Origin: Paenibacillus sp. R14(2021)
Lineage (GTDB): Bacteria > Bacillota > Bacilli > Paenibacillales > Paenibacillaceae
Reading direction: 5' to 3'
NCBI RefSeq assembly: GCF_019431355.1
Contig: NZ_CP080269.1
Location: 1,984,001 to 2,048,000, forward strand
Length of the DNA stretch: 64,000 nucleotides
The translations under genes were made by a program, and so were the position numbers. Shown here piece by piece: positions 1 to 8,980 of this stretch (within the stretch, counting starts at the first letter, position 1; each line of letters begins with the position of its first letter). Below the pieces are notes generated by a model. That model ran no database searches and was not told the origin of the DNA. It was given only the letters and a program-made list of their open reading frames with translations.

Positions 1-332
1 GTTTTGCGGCCGTACATCGATTTGGTCATGCGCGCCTGATCGATTACGGCCCGCACGTCCTTCACAGACGCATCGACTGCATTTAATTTCACAAAATCCC
101 CCTGCGTACGCTTAGAAATAATGTGTGCGAGCGTCGTTTTGCCGCAGCCTGGAGGACCGTATAGCAAAATAGAGGATACTTGATCCCCTTCGATCGCCCT
201 GCGCAGCAGCTTGCCTGGTCCGACAATGTCGCGCTGGCCAATATACTCATCTATTGTTTGAGGCCGCATCCGATCCGCAAGCAGCTTCGCCCGCGGCGCT
301 TCTTCCTCTTGGCTGTATGTAAACAAATCCAT
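1..332 (-). CDS. rarA: RarA/MgsA AAA+ ATPase (N-terminal part, runs off left edge)
   Basis: Replication-associated recombination protein A, an AAA+ ATPase related to clamp loaders that acts at stalled replication forks. Only about 110 codons are present because the gene leaves the window at position 1. The ATG at 332 is chosen because an AAGGA-type site lies about a dozen bases upstream. The N-terminus MDLFTYSQ, the RMRP and IGQ motifs and the Walker A GPPGCGKT (residues 59-66) are typical of the family. RuvB also has a Walker A in this window (36 kb), but its flanking sequence differs. In B. subtilis the homologue lies in the same neighbourhood as aspS/hisS, which supports the call. Confidence 0.93.
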   Translation of the reverse strand, partial: MDLFTYSQEEEAPRAKLLADRMRPQTIDEYIGQRDIVGPGKLLRRAIEGDQVSSILLYGPPGCGKTTLAHIISKRTQGDFVKLNAVDASVKDVRAVIDQARMTKSMYGRK

Positions 333-408
333 CCTGAACACGTTCCTTTCTCTCCTATCATATCATACAAGCACACACGTTCGCTATTCGTTCGTCGATT
401 AACGCAGC

Positions 409-438
409 AAAGGCCCTCTCCTGTCGGAGAAGACCTTT
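409..438 (-). terminator. possible terminator of mntH
   Basis: On the minus strand, just after the mntH stop, AAAGGTCTTCTCC and GGAGAGGGCCTTT form a hairpin with a short loop. Only three T residues follow the stem, so this is a weak intrinsic terminator at best. The rest of the 116-base gap to rarA shows nothing else clear. Confidence 0.45.
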
Positions 439-448
439 GACTGTCCTG

Positions 449-1798
449 TTATATACCTGTGAACGTTTGATACAACAGGTAAATATTTAAGCCGGCAATG
501 ACGACCGCAACCGTCCAAGCCAATACTTTAAGCCACAGCGGGTTCGCGAAAGCACCCATTTTCTTCTTGTCGCTCGTGAATTTCACCAGCGGGACGACCG
601 CGAATGAAAGCTGCAGCGACAGGATAACCTGACTGAGAATGAGCAGCTGAGTCGTTCCGTTCGCACCGTAAAGCCAGGTGACGATAACCGCAGGCACAAC
701 AGCGATTAATCTTGTAATTAACCGTCTCAGCCATGGCGCCAGACGGATGTTCAAGAAGCCTTCCATGACGATTTGTCCTGCCAGTGTTCCGGTCAAGGTG
801 GAGTTCTGCCCCGATGCCAGCAGCGCGACGCCGAACAAAATACTTGCCGCAGTCGTACCGAGCGCAGGCGCGAGCAAATGATAGGCTTCTCCGATTTCGG
901 CAACATTCGTATGCCCCGAAGTATGGAACGTCGCGGCCGCGATAATCAAAATCGCCGCGTTTATAAATAGAGCAAAGAACAGCGCAATCGTTGAATCCCA
1001 TGTCGCGTATTTAATCGCTTGGCGCTTGCCGAGCTCCGTCTGTTCGAACTGCCGCGTTTGCACGATCGAGGAGTGCAGATACAGATTATGCGGCATAACC
1101 GTTGCGCCTAGAATGCCGATTGCAATATAAAGCATTGTTGGGTTTGTAACAATTTCCCCGCTTGGAATGAAGCCTTTCATTACCGCGCTCACCTGCGGCT
1201 GCGACCAGAAAATTTCGATCAGTAAACAGCCTCCGATGGTGACAATCAGCACAATAACAAGCGATTCTATAAAACGAAAGCCTTTATTTTGAAGCAGCAG
1301 CACGAGGAGTACGTCCAATGTTGTTAATATGACCCCGGCTAACAGCGGTATGCCGAACAATAAATTAAGCGCAATGGCAGACCCGATGACTTCAGCCAGA
1401 TCGCATGCGGCGATTGCGAGCTCGCAGAGTACCCATAATCCCATCGCGACAGGCTTGCTGAAGTGATCCCTGCAGGCTTGCGCGAGATCGCGTCCCGTCA
1501 CTATGCCGAGCTTGCCGGCTAATGCTTGAAGCAATATAGCCATCAGATTCGATAATAAAATAACGGATAAGAGCGTGTAGCCAAACTGGGAGCCGCCCGC
1601 CAGATCGGTTGCCCAGTTACCTGGGTCCATATAGCCTACAGCGACCAGATAGCCTGGCCCTGCAAATGCAAGAAACTTGCGAAACCACGATCCGCCCTTC
1701 GGTATTTTCATGGAACGATATACTTCAGGCAGCGAGTTCTGGTTCCTTGGATGGCGCCAGCCGCTTTCCTTTACCAGCGGTGCTGATTGATTACTCAT
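449..1798 (-). CDS. mntH: Nramp-family divalent metal (Mn2+) transporter MntH
   Basis: Proton-coupled manganese/iron importer of the Nramp family in the cytoplasmic membrane, 449 residues with about 11 hydrophobic segments. The two hallmark metal-binding motifs are present: DPGNW at residues 58-62 in the first membrane helix and [10 protein letters not shown] in the sixth. The start at 1798 is preceded by an AGGTG-type site. The gene is monocistronic, with a weak hairpin downstream and its own promoter upstream. The promoter overlaps a palindrome that looks like an MntR operator (see 1897-1935), so repression by manganese is likely. It is not part of the rarA/aspS gene group in B. subtilis, so it is probably a lineage-specific insertion here. 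Confidence 0.95.
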   Translation of the reverse strand: MSNQSAPLVKESGWRHPRNQNSLPEVYRSMKIPKGGSWFRKFLAFAGPGYLVAVGYMDPGNWATDLAGGSQFGYTLLSVILLSNLMAILLQALAGKLGIVTGRDLAQACRDHFSKPVAMGLWVLCELAIAACDLAEVIGSAIALNLLFGIPLLAGVILTTLDVLLVLLLQNKGFRFIESLVIVLIVTIGGCLLIEIFWSQPQVSAVMKGFIPSGEIVTNPTMLYIAIGILGATVMPHNLYLHSSIVQTRQFEQTELGKRQAIKYATWDSTIALFFALFINAAILIIAAATFHTSGHTNVAEIGEAYHLLAPALGTTAASILFGVALLASGQNSTLTGTLAGQIVMEGFLNIRLAPWLRRLITRLIAVVPAVIVTWLYGANGTTQLLILSQVILSLQLSFAVVPLVKFTSDKKKMGAFANPLWLKVLAWTVAVVIAGLNIYLLYQTFTGI

Positions 1799-1896
1799 AG
1801 CCGTTCACCTCTTCGTTGATGTCGTAACGTTCTGATCTGTCGTATTAATCTACTTCCTACATGTATGCAGGGCTACATCTATTGTTGCCTGTTTTC

Positions 1897-1935
1897 ATTG
1901 TACACCACCAAAAAAGTTTGTCAAAGGCAACTTTT
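1897..1935 (-). promoter_or_regulatory. mntH promoter overlapping probable MntR operator
   Basis: Minus-strand -35 TTGACA (1924-1919), 16-base spacer and -10 TACAAT (1902-1897) form a good sigma-A promoter about 100 bases before mntH. An inverted repeat, AAAGTT (1913-1918) and AACTTT (1929-1934) around TGTCAAAGGC, covers the -35 element. Its size and its TTGCCTTTGACAAAC core resemble the MntR boxes known upstream of Bacillus manganese transporters. The promoter is read directly; the MntR assignment is inferred from the palindrome and the target gene. Confidence 0.6.
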
Positions 1936-1970
1936 GTTGATTGGGACAAAATTCGTTGCTTTCCGCACAA

Positions 1971-2018
1971 AAAAATCCGCCAAACGGCTGCAGTTCCCTG
2001 CATACCTTTTGGCGGATT
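1971..2018 (-). terminator. intrinsic terminator after the OmdA-domain gene
   Basis: Minus strand: AATCCGCCAAAA and TTTGGCGGATT form an 11-base stem, followed by a run of seven T residues. It lies just past the stop codon at 2043 and separates the tcdA/OmdA pair from the mntH promoter. Confidence 0.85.
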
Positions 2019-2042
2019 CTTTCAATAACGCTTCTATATCGA

Positions 2043-2708
2043 TTAGGCTTGCGGCTTATCCGACGGACGCTTTAAGTGCTGCTGCAGCTTCGTCGTCATC
2101 TCACCGATCCGTTTGGCGCGCGTGACTTCCTGCTTGGCTTCGTTGATCCAGCGGATGTACTCCTTACGGTGCGATGGCGCAAGCGCTTCGAAGAATGCCT
2201 CCGCTTCAGGCTTCTTGCCGAGCGCAGCCTTCACGTCGTCCGGAATGACAAGCTCCTTCACCGACGATGTCCCTACGGTGCGGCTTACGTCCGCTGCGCG
2301 GCTCGCCCTAGCGCCTGCCTGCACCATGCCGACAGGACGGAAACGCATAGCCGACCAAGTATCGTCGACGGATACGAGCGAAACGCCTTCCCAGCCTTCT
2401 TCCTTCACGACTTTCCAGCCGCGGTCGCGGTTCAGGTCCGTTCTGATCTTGGCTGTGCCCTTCGGATAGCAAATCCAGAGCAGACCGTCCTTCTTAACGG
2501 CCTTCAGCGCTTTAGGCGCGTGCTCGGTCAAGCTGGCGATGTCCTTCGCGAACAGCATGACAAAATCATACGTGCCCGCGTCCATTTCACTGAATGGCTC
2601 GCCGCCTTCTACACCCAGCTGTTCTTTATACGTATCGTCCGGTGATTCGAGTACTGCGATCCGCATATCCAGCGAGAGTCTGAGCTTGTTTACGAGTTCT
2701 GCGTTCAT
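2043..2708 (-). CDS. YdeI/OmpD-associated (OmdA-domain) protein with DUF3052-like N-terminus
   Basis: Protein of 221 residues of unknown biochemical role. The C-terminal third (PDDVKAALGKKPEAEAFF, then SHRKEYIRWINEAK and TRAKRIGEM) matches the OmdA family, in which a short helical module follows the motif HRKEYI-WI-AK. The first 120 residues (WICYPKGTAKIRTDLNRD and WSAMRFRPV) resemble the DUF3052 type of domain seen in similar soil-bacterial proteins. There is no signal peptide or membrane segment, so it is probably cytosolic. Its start codon overlaps the stop of tcdA by four bases (ATGA), implying translational coupling, and a strong terminator follows. The family name bacteriocin-protection comes from distant homologues and should not be read as function. 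Confidence 0.75.
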   Translation of the reverse strand: MNAELVNKLRLSLDMRIAVLESPDDTYKEQLGVEGGEPFSEMDAGTYDFVMLFAKDIASLTEHAPKALKAVKKDGLLWICYPKGTAKIRTDLNRDRGWKVVKEEGWEGVSLVSVDDTWSAMRFRPVGMVQAGARASRAADVSRTVGTSSVKELVIPDDVKAALGKKPEAEAFFEALAPSHRKEYIRWINEAKQEVTRAKRIGEMTTKLQQHLKRPSDKPQA

Positions 2709-3460
2709 ATCGGTTGACCTCCTGAATCAAGTAAATCTTTAACGACCACGCTCACCATGATTAATCCTGCCACCGGCGGAACATAGGCATTGCTTGCAGG
2801 CGGCTGCTTGGCCTTACGGATTTCGGGCGCATTCTCCGGCACGATGCGCTGCGTTACATCTTCACGCGGCTTCATCGGTTCTTCCGTGGAGAATACAACC
2901 TTCACGCCCCGCTTAATGCCATCTTTGCGAAGCTTCTGGCGAACGACCCGCGCAACGGGATCCATGGACGTCTTGGAAATGTCAGCGACCTGGAATCTGG
3001 AAGGGTCCATCTTGTTAGCCGCGCCCATGCTCGAGATGATCGGAATTTTGCGGTCTAAGCATTGCTTGATGAGGTGCACCTTGTAAATAATTGTATCTGA
3101 CGCATCCACCACATAATCAAGCTCGTATTCGAACAACTTCTCATACGTCTCTTCCGTATAGAACATCCGCAGCGAAATGACGTCGCAATCCGGATTGATC
3201 AGCTTGATCCGGTCCCGCATCAGGTCTGCCTTCGGCTGGCCGACCGTCGTCGTGAGCGCATGCACCTGACGGTTAATATTGGTGATGTCAACGACGTCCT
3301 TATCGATCAAAATAAGCCGTCCCACGCCTGTACGTGCAAGCGCCTCGGCCGCTATGGCGCCGACGCCTCCGATGCCCAGCACCGCTACGGTGCTTTTCTT
3401 CATAAGCTCGAGTCCTTCCGGGCCGATCGCAAGCTCCGTGCGGGAAAATTGATGCAGCAT
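2705..3460 (-). CDS. tcdA: tRNA threonylcarbamoyladenosine dehydratase TcdA
   Basis: E1-like, ATP-dependent enzyme that cyclises t6A37 of ANN-decoding tRNAs to ct6A. Length is 251 residues. It has the nucleotide-binding loop GIGGVGA at about residues 30-36, followed by LILIDKDVVDITNINRQ, the conserved D and NRQ signature of the ThiF/MoeB/CsdL superfamily. In B. subtilis the orthologue (yrvM) also follows aspS. An 82-base gap with a GC-rich hairpin but no T-run separates it from aspS, so read-through from the hisS-aspS operon is possible. The downstream OmdA gene overlaps it by four bases. Confidence 0.93.
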   Translation of the reverse strand: MLHQFSRTELAIGPEGLELMKKSTVAVLGIGGVGAIAAEALARTGVGRLILIDKDVVDITNINRQVHALTTTVGQPKADLMRDRIKLINPDCDVISLRMFYTEETYEKLFEYELDYVVDASDTIIYKVHLIKQCLDRKIPIISSMGAANKMDPSRFQVADISKTSMDPVARVVRQKLRKDGIKRGVKVVFSTEEPMKPREDVTQRIVPENAPEIRKAKQPPASNAYVPPVAGLIMVSVVVKDLLDSGGQPI

Positions 3461-3542
3461 CTATTCGTGCCTCCTAAAGGTAATGGATAATGAATCCGGC
3501 TTCCGCCCGCTTGCTGTAAGCGAACGAAAGCCGGGTGAAGGT

Positions 3543-5363
3543 TTAGTTTTGCTGTGTCGGTGCTCCGCCTGCCGCCGCCGCTTCAGGCTGCTTCGCAGCT
3601 TTCTGAATCGTACGGATATGCAGTTGCTGGAGCTGCGAAATATCCACTTCGGATGGAGCATCGCTCAGCAAATCCGTAGCGCTCGCCGTTTTCGGGAACG
3701 CGATCGTCTCGCGAAGGTTCGTACGGCCCGCAAGGAGCATAATCAGGCGGTCAAATCCGAAGGCGAAGCCGCCGTGCGGAGGCGTGCCGTAATCGAACGC
3801 GTCCAGCAGGAAGCCGAACTTCTCATGCGCTTCTTCCAATGAGAAGCCAAGCGCCTTGAACATTTTCTCCTGCACGTCACGTCTGTAAATCCGCATGGAG
3901 CCGCCGCCTACTTCGTAGCCGTTCAAGACAAGGTCGTACGCTTGCGCGCGAATCTCGCCTGGGTTCGTATCGAACAGCTCAACGTCATCATCGTTTGGAC
4001 GCGTGAACGGATGATGTTCCGCCACATAACGCTTCGCTTCCTCGTCGTAGCCAAGCAGCGGGAAGTCAACGACCCATTCCAGCTTGAACTTGGATTCGTC
4101 GATCAAGCCGAGCTGCTTGCCGATCTTCAGACGAAGGTTGCCGAGAACATCCGCAACGACTTTCTTCTTGTCGGCGGAGAACAGCAGCAAGTCGCCTTCT
4201 TCCACGCCCAGACGCTCGGTCATCGCCGCGATTTCTTCCGGCTTAAAGAACTTCACGATCGGGCCGCGCCATTCGCCTTCTTTCACAGTTACCCATGCAA
4301 GGCCTTTGCCGCCGTAGCGCGCCGCGAACGGCTGCAGATCGTCAAGCTCCTTGCGGCTCCAGCTCGCGCAGCCTTTCGCGTTCAGCGCTTTAACGACGCC
4401 GCCGCTGGCAGATACGGAAGCGAATACTTTCACGTCGCTCGTCGATACGATGTCCGTGATGTCTTCCATTTCCATGCCGAAACGAAGATCAGGTTTATCG
4501 GAGCCGTATTTGTTCATGGCATCCGCATGCGTGATGCGTTGGAACGGTCTTGGAATTTCAATGCCGACCGTTTCCTGGAACAGCTTCACGACGAGCTCTT
4601 CCAAGATATCCAGCAGCTGGTCCTGTGACAAGAAAGAGGTCTCGATGTCCACTTGCGTAAACTCAGGCTGGCGGTCTGCGCGAAGATCCTCGTCGCGGAA
4701 GCAGCGCGCGATTTGGTAGTAACGCTCAATGCCGCTGACCATCAGCAGCTGCTTGAAAATTTGCGGCGATTGCGGCAGCGCGAAAAATTCGCCCGGGTGA
4801 ACGCGGCTAGGCACGAGATAGTCGCGTGCGCCTTCCGGCGTGCTCTTCGTCAGGATCGGCGTTTCCACATCGATGAAGCCTTGGCCGTCGAGGTAGTCGC
4901 GGAATACTTTTGCCGCTTTCGAACGAAGAAGAAGCGTCTTCTGCATCTCTGGACGACGCAGATCCAAATAGCGGTATTTCAGGCGAAGCGACTCATCGAC
5001 TTCTACGCCGTCTTCGATCGGGAACGGAGGTGTTTTGGCCGCGTTCAGAATTTCGATTTCGGTTACGCGGATTTCGATTTGTCCTGTAGCTATGTTGTTG
5101 TTGACCGTTTCTTGATCGCGTTCAACGACTTGACCGCGGACGGCAAGCACGTATTCGTTGCGGGCACGGTCTGCAATCGACAGCGCATCGCCGGAGAAAT
5201 CCGGGTTAAACACGATTTGTACAATACCTGTACGGTCGCGCAGGTCGATAAACAGAACCCCGCCAAGGTCGCGGCGGCGCTGTACCCAGCCGTTCAACGT
5301 AACCGTTTGTCCTACTTCCGCTTTCGTCAGTGTTCCGCAAGCATGCGTTTTGAGCATCGTCAT
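3543..5363 (-). CDS. aspS: Aspartyl-tRNA synthetase
   Basis: Class II aminoacyl-tRNA synthetase charging tRNA-Asp, 606 residues, a normal bacterial size. It has an N-terminal OB-fold anticodon-binding domain ([19 protein letters not shown]), motif 2 at [20 protein letters not shown], the bacterial GAD insertion in the middle and motif 3 at [12 protein letters not shown]. The start at 5363 follows AAGGAG with a rather long gap, and an ATG two codons later is an alternative. It lies 44 bases after hisS on the same strand, the same hisS-aspS pairing as in Bacillus, so both are probably controlled by the T-box leader in front of hisS. The C-terminal tail is Ala/Gly/Gln rich. Confidence 0.97.
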   Translation of the reverse strand: MTMLKTHACGTLTKAEVGQTVTLNGWVQRRRDLGGVLFIDLRDRTGIVQIVFNPDFSGDALSIADRARNEYVLAVRGQVVERDQETVNNNIATGQIEIRVTEIEILNAAKTPPFPIEDGVEVDESLRLKYRYLDLRRPEMQKTLLLRSKAAKVFRDYLDGQGFIDVETPILTKSTPEGARDYLVPSRVHPGEFFALPQSPQIFKQLLMVSGIERYYQIARCFRDEDLRADRQPEFTQVDIETSFLSQDQLLDILEELVVKLFQETVGIEIPRPFQRITHADAMNKYGSDKPDLRFGMEMEDITDIVSTSDVKVFASVSASGGVVKALNAKGCASWSRKELDDLQPFAARYGGKGLAWVTVKEGEWRGPIVKFFKPEEIAAMTERLGVEEGDLLLFSADKKKVVADVLGNLRLKIGKQLGLIDESKFKLEWVVDFPLLGYDEEAKRYVAEHHPFTRPNDDDVELFDTNPGEIRAQAYDLVLNGYEVGGGSMRIYRRDVQEKMFKALGFSLEEAHEKFGFLLDAFDYGTPPHGGFAFGFDRLIMLLAGRTNLRETIAFPKTASATDLLSDAPSEVDISQLQQLHIRTIQKAAKQPEAAAAGGAPTQQN

Positions 5364-5407
5364 AATGAATGTTCGACTCCTTATATTTAGGTAATAAACG
5401 AGAAAAC

Positions 5408-6658
5408 TTAGTTATTCAAAATCGCGTCTGCCAAACCGTCCAGCGCCACAAAACGCTGTTCGCCCGTCGCCATGTTTTTCAAGGCGATTTCACCGCGCAG
5501 CAGCTCGTCGTCACCTAGAATTGCGGTGAATTTAACCTGCAAGCGGTCGGCTGATTTCATTTGCGCTTTCATCTTGCGGCCCTGGTAATCACGCTCCGCT
5601 GCGATGCCGCGCAGGCGCAGACCATGGAGAAGGCGCGTGACTTCACGGTCAGCCGCTTCGCCCAAGCCTACCATGTACACATCGACTTGATGCAGATTAT
5701 CCAGCTGTACGCCTTGGCTTTCCAGCAGCATGACGGTACGCTCAAGGCCTAGACCGAGACCTACCCCCGGCTGATCCGGACCGCCGATGTCAGCAACCAA
5801 GCCGTTGTAACGGCCGCCGCCGCCGATCGTGTCAATCGCACCAATGCCCTCGGCTTTGTACTCGAACGCCGTGTGCGTGTAATAGTCCAAACCGCGCACA
5901 AGTCGCGGGTTGATCGTGTACGGAATATTCATCCCCGTGAGGTGCGCCTGCAGCGCTTCAAAATGCGTCCGGCACTCTTCGTCAAGACTTTCCAAAATTG
6001 AAGGCGCGTCTTCAAAGTGGTGCTGATCCACTTTACAGTCCAGCACACGAAGCGGATTTCGCGTCATTCGCGATTGGCAGTCCTTGCACAGAAGTTCCCG
6101 CTTCGGCTCCAAGAATCCCAGCAGGCGGTCCCGGAACAGGGCACGTACCGCCGGCGTACCGACAGAATTGATCTCGACGCGCACGTTGGTCAGGCCAACT
6201 TCCGAATAAAAGGTGTAGCCAAGCGCGATAACTTCGGCATCCAGCGCCGGATCAACCGCGCCCAGCGCCTCGATGCCAAACTGATGGAATTGCCGATACC
6301 GGCCGGCCTGCTGGCGCTCGTAGCGGAACATCGGTCCGATGTAATACAGCTTCGTGAGATCCGGCTCGCCATAAAGCTTGTTCTCGACATAAGCGCGGAC
6401 AGCCCCCGCGGTGCCTTCCGGACGGAGCGTCAAGCTGCGGTCGCCGCGATCCGTGAACGTATACATCTCTTTCTCGACGATATCCGTCGTCTCGCCGACG
6501 CCCCGTTTGTACAGCTCCGTCATTTCAAAGATCGGCGTGCGAATCTCGCGAAAATTAAACCGCCGGCAAATCTCGCGCGCAACCCGCTCAACATACTGCC
6601 ATTTCTCCACGGCGCCAGGCAAAAAATCCTGCGTGCCCGGAGGCTTTTGAAAAGCCAT
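5408..6658 (-). CDS. hisS: Histidyl-tRNA synthetase
   Basis: Class II synthetase charging tRNA-His, 416 residues. The start is set at 6658 ([15 protein letters not shown]) because AGGAGG lies seven bases upstream and this gives the usual length. The open frame continues 76 codons further upstream, but that stretch is translated repeat DNA. It has motif 2 ([23 protein letters not shown] region), the histidine-binding [14 protein letters not shown] and motif 3 [13 protein letters not shown]. It is first gene of the hisS-aspS unit, behind a T-box leader and a sigma-A promoter. Unusually, about 175 bases of hairpin repeats lie between the T-box terminator and the ribosome binding site. Confidence 0.97.
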   Translation of the reverse strand: MAFQKPPGTQDFLPGAVEKWQYVERVAREICRRFNFREIRTPIFEMTELYKRGVGETTDIVEKEMYTFTDRGDRSLTLRPEGTAGAVRAYVENKLYGEPDLTKLYYIGPMFRYERQQAGRYRQFHQFGIEALGAVDPALDAEVIALGYTFYSEVGLTNVRVEINSVGTPAVRALFRDRLLGFLEPKRELLCKDCQSRMTRNPLRVLDCKVDQHHFEDAPSILESLDEECRTHFEALQAHLTGMNIPYTINPRLVRGLDYYTHTAFEYKAEGIGAIDTIGGGGRYNGLVADIGGPDQPGVGLGLGLERTVMLLESQGVQLDNLHQVDVYMVGLGEAADREVTRLLHGLRLRGIAAERDYQGRKMKAQMKSADRLQVKFTAILGDDELLRGEIALKNMATGEQRFVALDGLADAILNN

Positions 6659-6673
6659 GATGATTCCTCCTAA

Positions 6674-6830
6674 AAGTTTTTTGCGATAGCTTCTTGAGAC
6701 GCTTCTTCGGGAGCAAAAAACTCGCTTCGAAAGCATCAGCTTAAGTTTTTTGCGATAGCTTCTTGAGACGCTTCTTCGGGAGCAAAAACTCACTTCGGAA
6801 GCATCATCCAAGTTTTTTGCAATTCTCCTT
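6674..6830 (-). repeat. tandem hairpin repeats in hisS leader (two full units plus a partial)
   Basis: Units begin at 6674, 6743 and 6810 (69, 67 and a partial copy). Each carries inverted ends, AAGTTTTTTGC and GAGCAAAAAACTC, around a variable middle, then CTTCGAAAGCAT. The array ends against the AGGAGG of hisS. The same family occurs as a four-unit array at 20791-21002 in front of another gene. Reading this DNA as protein creates the spurious duplicated FCSRRSVSRSYRKKL peptide ahead of hisS. Confidence 0.85.
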
Positions 6831-6851
6831 CGCCCCTGCTTCGCGGAGAAT

Positions 6852-7168
6852 AAAAAAGCTCTCGCCCTCTGCCTCCAACAAGGCAAAAGGGACGAGAGCT
6901 TGTAAGTTACAAGTCAATCGTGGTACCACCCACATTCCGAAGCAACGGCTGTCAGCCGTTATTTCGCTTTAACCGGTTAACGCCCGGGCTACGCAATACA
7001 GCTAGTGAGCAAGAACTTCTCTCGCTAAAAGAGAATGCTTGCAGGTTCACTGCATGTCCTCCAGGAAGTCTGTTCGTTCAAGCACGCCAAGGATTCTTGC
7101 AGCCGAGGAATCCATCTCTGAATCGGTGCGAATAGAACGAATCGGTCCCTTCAACGGATCGACACATT
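6852..7168 (-). promoter_or_regulatory. T-box riboswitch leader of hisS-aspS
   Basis: The minus strand holds a T-box sequence GGGTGGTACCACG at about 6932-6920, followed by a strong terminator: AAGCTCTCGTCCC pairs with GGGCGAGAGCTT, then six T residues (6901-6852). Upstream, TCGTTC pairs with GAACGA, GCACC with GGCGTGC, and GGATTC with GAATCC, giving a Stem I-like structure that contains AGAGAUGG. Uncharged tRNA would bind and stabilise the antiterminator. The specifier codon is not certain: a GAC (Asp) at 7070-7068 is the best candidate on the 3' side of Stem I, although the first gene is hisS. Confidence 0.88.
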
Positions 7169-7175
7169 ATCACAT

Positions 7176-7204
7176 ATAATACCATTCTCATTTCATTCTG
7201 TCAA
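7176..7204 (-). promoter_or_regulatory. sigma-A promoter of the hisS-aspS T-box transcript
   Basis: Minus strand: perfect -35 TTGACA (7204-7199), 17-base spacer and -10 TATTAT (7181-7176). Transcription would start near 7168, just ahead of Stem I of the T-box leader. It diverges from the gerA operon that begins at about 7290. Confidence 0.85.
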
Positions 7205-7294
7205 TATACGTGCTCATCACTCGAATGCCGCATAACAAATTTACCAAAAGGAGAAAATACAAGGAAATCTCTCAAGACTGGAGTGGACGCTTCT

Positions 7295-8980
7295 ATGTAT
7301 GCACCGCCGATCATCGGATTCAACGGAGGCCCGAATTCGAATTCGAATTCGAATGAAAACGCCAAATCAAGCTCCAGTTCATCCAGTTCTGGGGAGCAGC
7401 AAGAAATGCTGTTTTCCGTTGTTTCCGACAATGTAACCGGAATTTTGAACGAATTAGGTTCCAGTCCGGATATTATCGTTCGCAACTTTATTTATGCCTG
7501 CCCTAACCCAGTCAACGCTTCGTTGATCTTTTTAGAAGGCATCAGCGATATACAATCCGTATCCGAAAATGTGTTGTGGACGCTTCTGGGCGAGACTCGG
7601 AATAACGGTCAAAAAGCAGCCAGCCAATCTGAGAACGGACAAGCCCCGCATCAATCGGAGCCGCAGCCCGGTGACTCGCCATCTAACGGCACGATACCAG
7701 TGTCTTCGCAGATGTTGCAAGCCTGGTCGGAGATGAAGAACAAGCTGACGCTTGGTTCGATTTTCGAATTGAAACAATTCGATGAAGTCATTGCCTCCCT
7801 GCTCGCCGGCAATTCCATTCTCCTGCTGGACGGCGTGCCGCTCGCATTGAGCTGCTGTACGAAAGGCGGCCAAATGCGTGATATCCAGGAAGCGAGCACG
7901 CAGGTCGTCATCCGGGGACCGAAAGACAGCTTCACGGAATCGCTGTGTACCAATATCGCGCTCGTCCGTCGCCGAATTCGCAACAAACAACTGTGGCTGG
8001 AAGAAATTTCGATGGGAAGCGTCACGAATACGTCCGTTATTCTCATGTACATGAAAGACGTTGCGAAGGAAGAGGTCGTCGCCGAGGTCAAGCGCCGCCT
8101 GGCAGAGAACACGCTCGAGTCCGTCTTGGAATCCGGCTACATCGAGGAAGTATTGGAGGATCCCTCCTATTCACCTTTCCCTACCGTTTACAATACGGAA
8201 CGACCTGACGTCGTAGCTGGAAATCTTCTGGAAGGCCGCATTGCGCTTCTGATTGACGGTACTCCCTTCGCCCTGATTGTCCCGACCGTGCTTGCCCAAT
8301 TCTTCACGTCTGCCGAGGATTACTACCAACGGTATGATATCGGAATTTTTCTGCGCCTGCTTCGATATACGTCGTTCGTCATTGCCCTGCTAGGTCCTTC
8401 CTTCTACGTGGGGCTCATTACCTTCCATCAGGAGATGATTCCGACATCGCTGCTGATCAGCTTGGCGGGCAGCCGCGAGAGCGTCCCTTTTCCTGCGCTC
8501 GTGGAAGCGCTCGTCATGGAGATCTGCTTTGAGATCCTGCGGGAAGCCGGAATCCGTCTTCCACGGACCGTTGGTCAGGCTGTATCAATCGTCGGCGCTC
8601 TCGTGCTGGGCGAGGCTGCGGTTCAAGCGGGCATCGTCTCTCATTTCATGGTCATCGTGGTTGCAGTAACAGGGATCGCCAGCTTCTCGACACCCTCTTA
8701 TAGTCTTGCGATTTCTGCGCGGCTGCTGCGATTCTCGTTCGTGCTGCTTGCTGGATTTCTCGGCTTTTACGGCATTTCGCTCGGTATCATCGTTCTTGTC
8801 ATCCATTTGAACAGCCTCCGTTCGATCGGAGAGCACTTTCTCGCGCCGTTTACGCCGTTTAAGCTGAAGCAGCACAAGGATATCCTGGTTCGACTCCCCT
8901 TCAACAAGCGCAAGCACCTGAAAGGTGAGTCCTCCTTCGCAGGATTCAATCAGCCGAAACAGCGAGGGAAGCTGTCATGA
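7295..8980 (+). CDS. Spore germinant receptor subunit A (GerA/GerKA family)
   Basis: Membrane subunit A of a nutrient germinant receptor in the inner spore membrane, about 561 residues. A hydrophilic N-terminal domain with a low-complexity N/S-rich start is followed by the family hallmark GPKDSFTESLCTNIALVRRRI and a membrane domain with several hydrophobic segments from about residue 340. The ATG at 7295 is preferred (GGAG 11 bases before); a GTG at 7283 in the same frame is the alternative. It is first gene of a tricistronic A-C-B operon and overlaps the C subunit by four bases. Expression in the forespore would be expected for the family. I could not find a convincing sigma-G promoter in the 7205-7280 gap. 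Confidence 0.95.
   Translation: MYAPPIIGFNGGPNSNSNSNENAKSSSSSSSSGEQQEMLFSVVSDNVTGILNELGSSPDIIVRNFIYACPNPVNASLIFLEGISDIQSVSENVLWTLLGETRNNGQKAASQSENGQAPHQSEPQPGDSPSNGTIPVSSQMLQAWSEMKNKLTLGSIFELKQFDEVIASLLAGNSILLLDGVPLALSCCTKGGQMRDIQEASTQVVIRGPKDSFTESLCTNIALVRRRIRNKQLWLEEISMGSVTNTSVILMYMKDVAKEEVVAEVKRRLAENTLESVLESGYIEEVLEDPSYSPFPTVYNTERPDVVAGNLLEGRIALLIDGTPFALIVPTVLAQFFTSAEDYYQRYDIGIFLRLLRYTSFVIALLGPSFYVGLITFHQEMIPTSLLISLAGSRESVPFPALVEALVMEICFEILREAGIRLPRTVGQAVSIVGALVLGEAAVQAGIVSHFMVIVVAVTGIASFSTPSYSLAISARLLRFSFVLLAGFLGFYGISLGIIVLVIHLNSLRSIGEHFLAPFTPFKLKQHKDILVRLPFNKRKHLKGESSFAGFNQPKQRGKLS

Noticed and set aside
528..1001. 157-codon ORF inside mntH
   Set aside because: Shadow frame of a clear Nramp gene with no start signal.
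3494..3533. Hairpin between aspS and tcdA as a terminator
   Set aside because: CCGGCTTTCG/GCGGAAGCCGG can pair, but no T-run follows on the minus strand; left as a possible processing or pausing site.
3942..4628. 228-codon plus-strand ORF antisense to aspS
   Set aside because: Typical long antisense shadow in GC-rich coding DNA; no family features or ribosome binding site.
6659..6886. N-terminal extension of hisS by 76 codons
   Set aside because: It translates the hairpin repeats and part of the T-box terminator; AGGAGG seven bases before 6658 fixes the real start.
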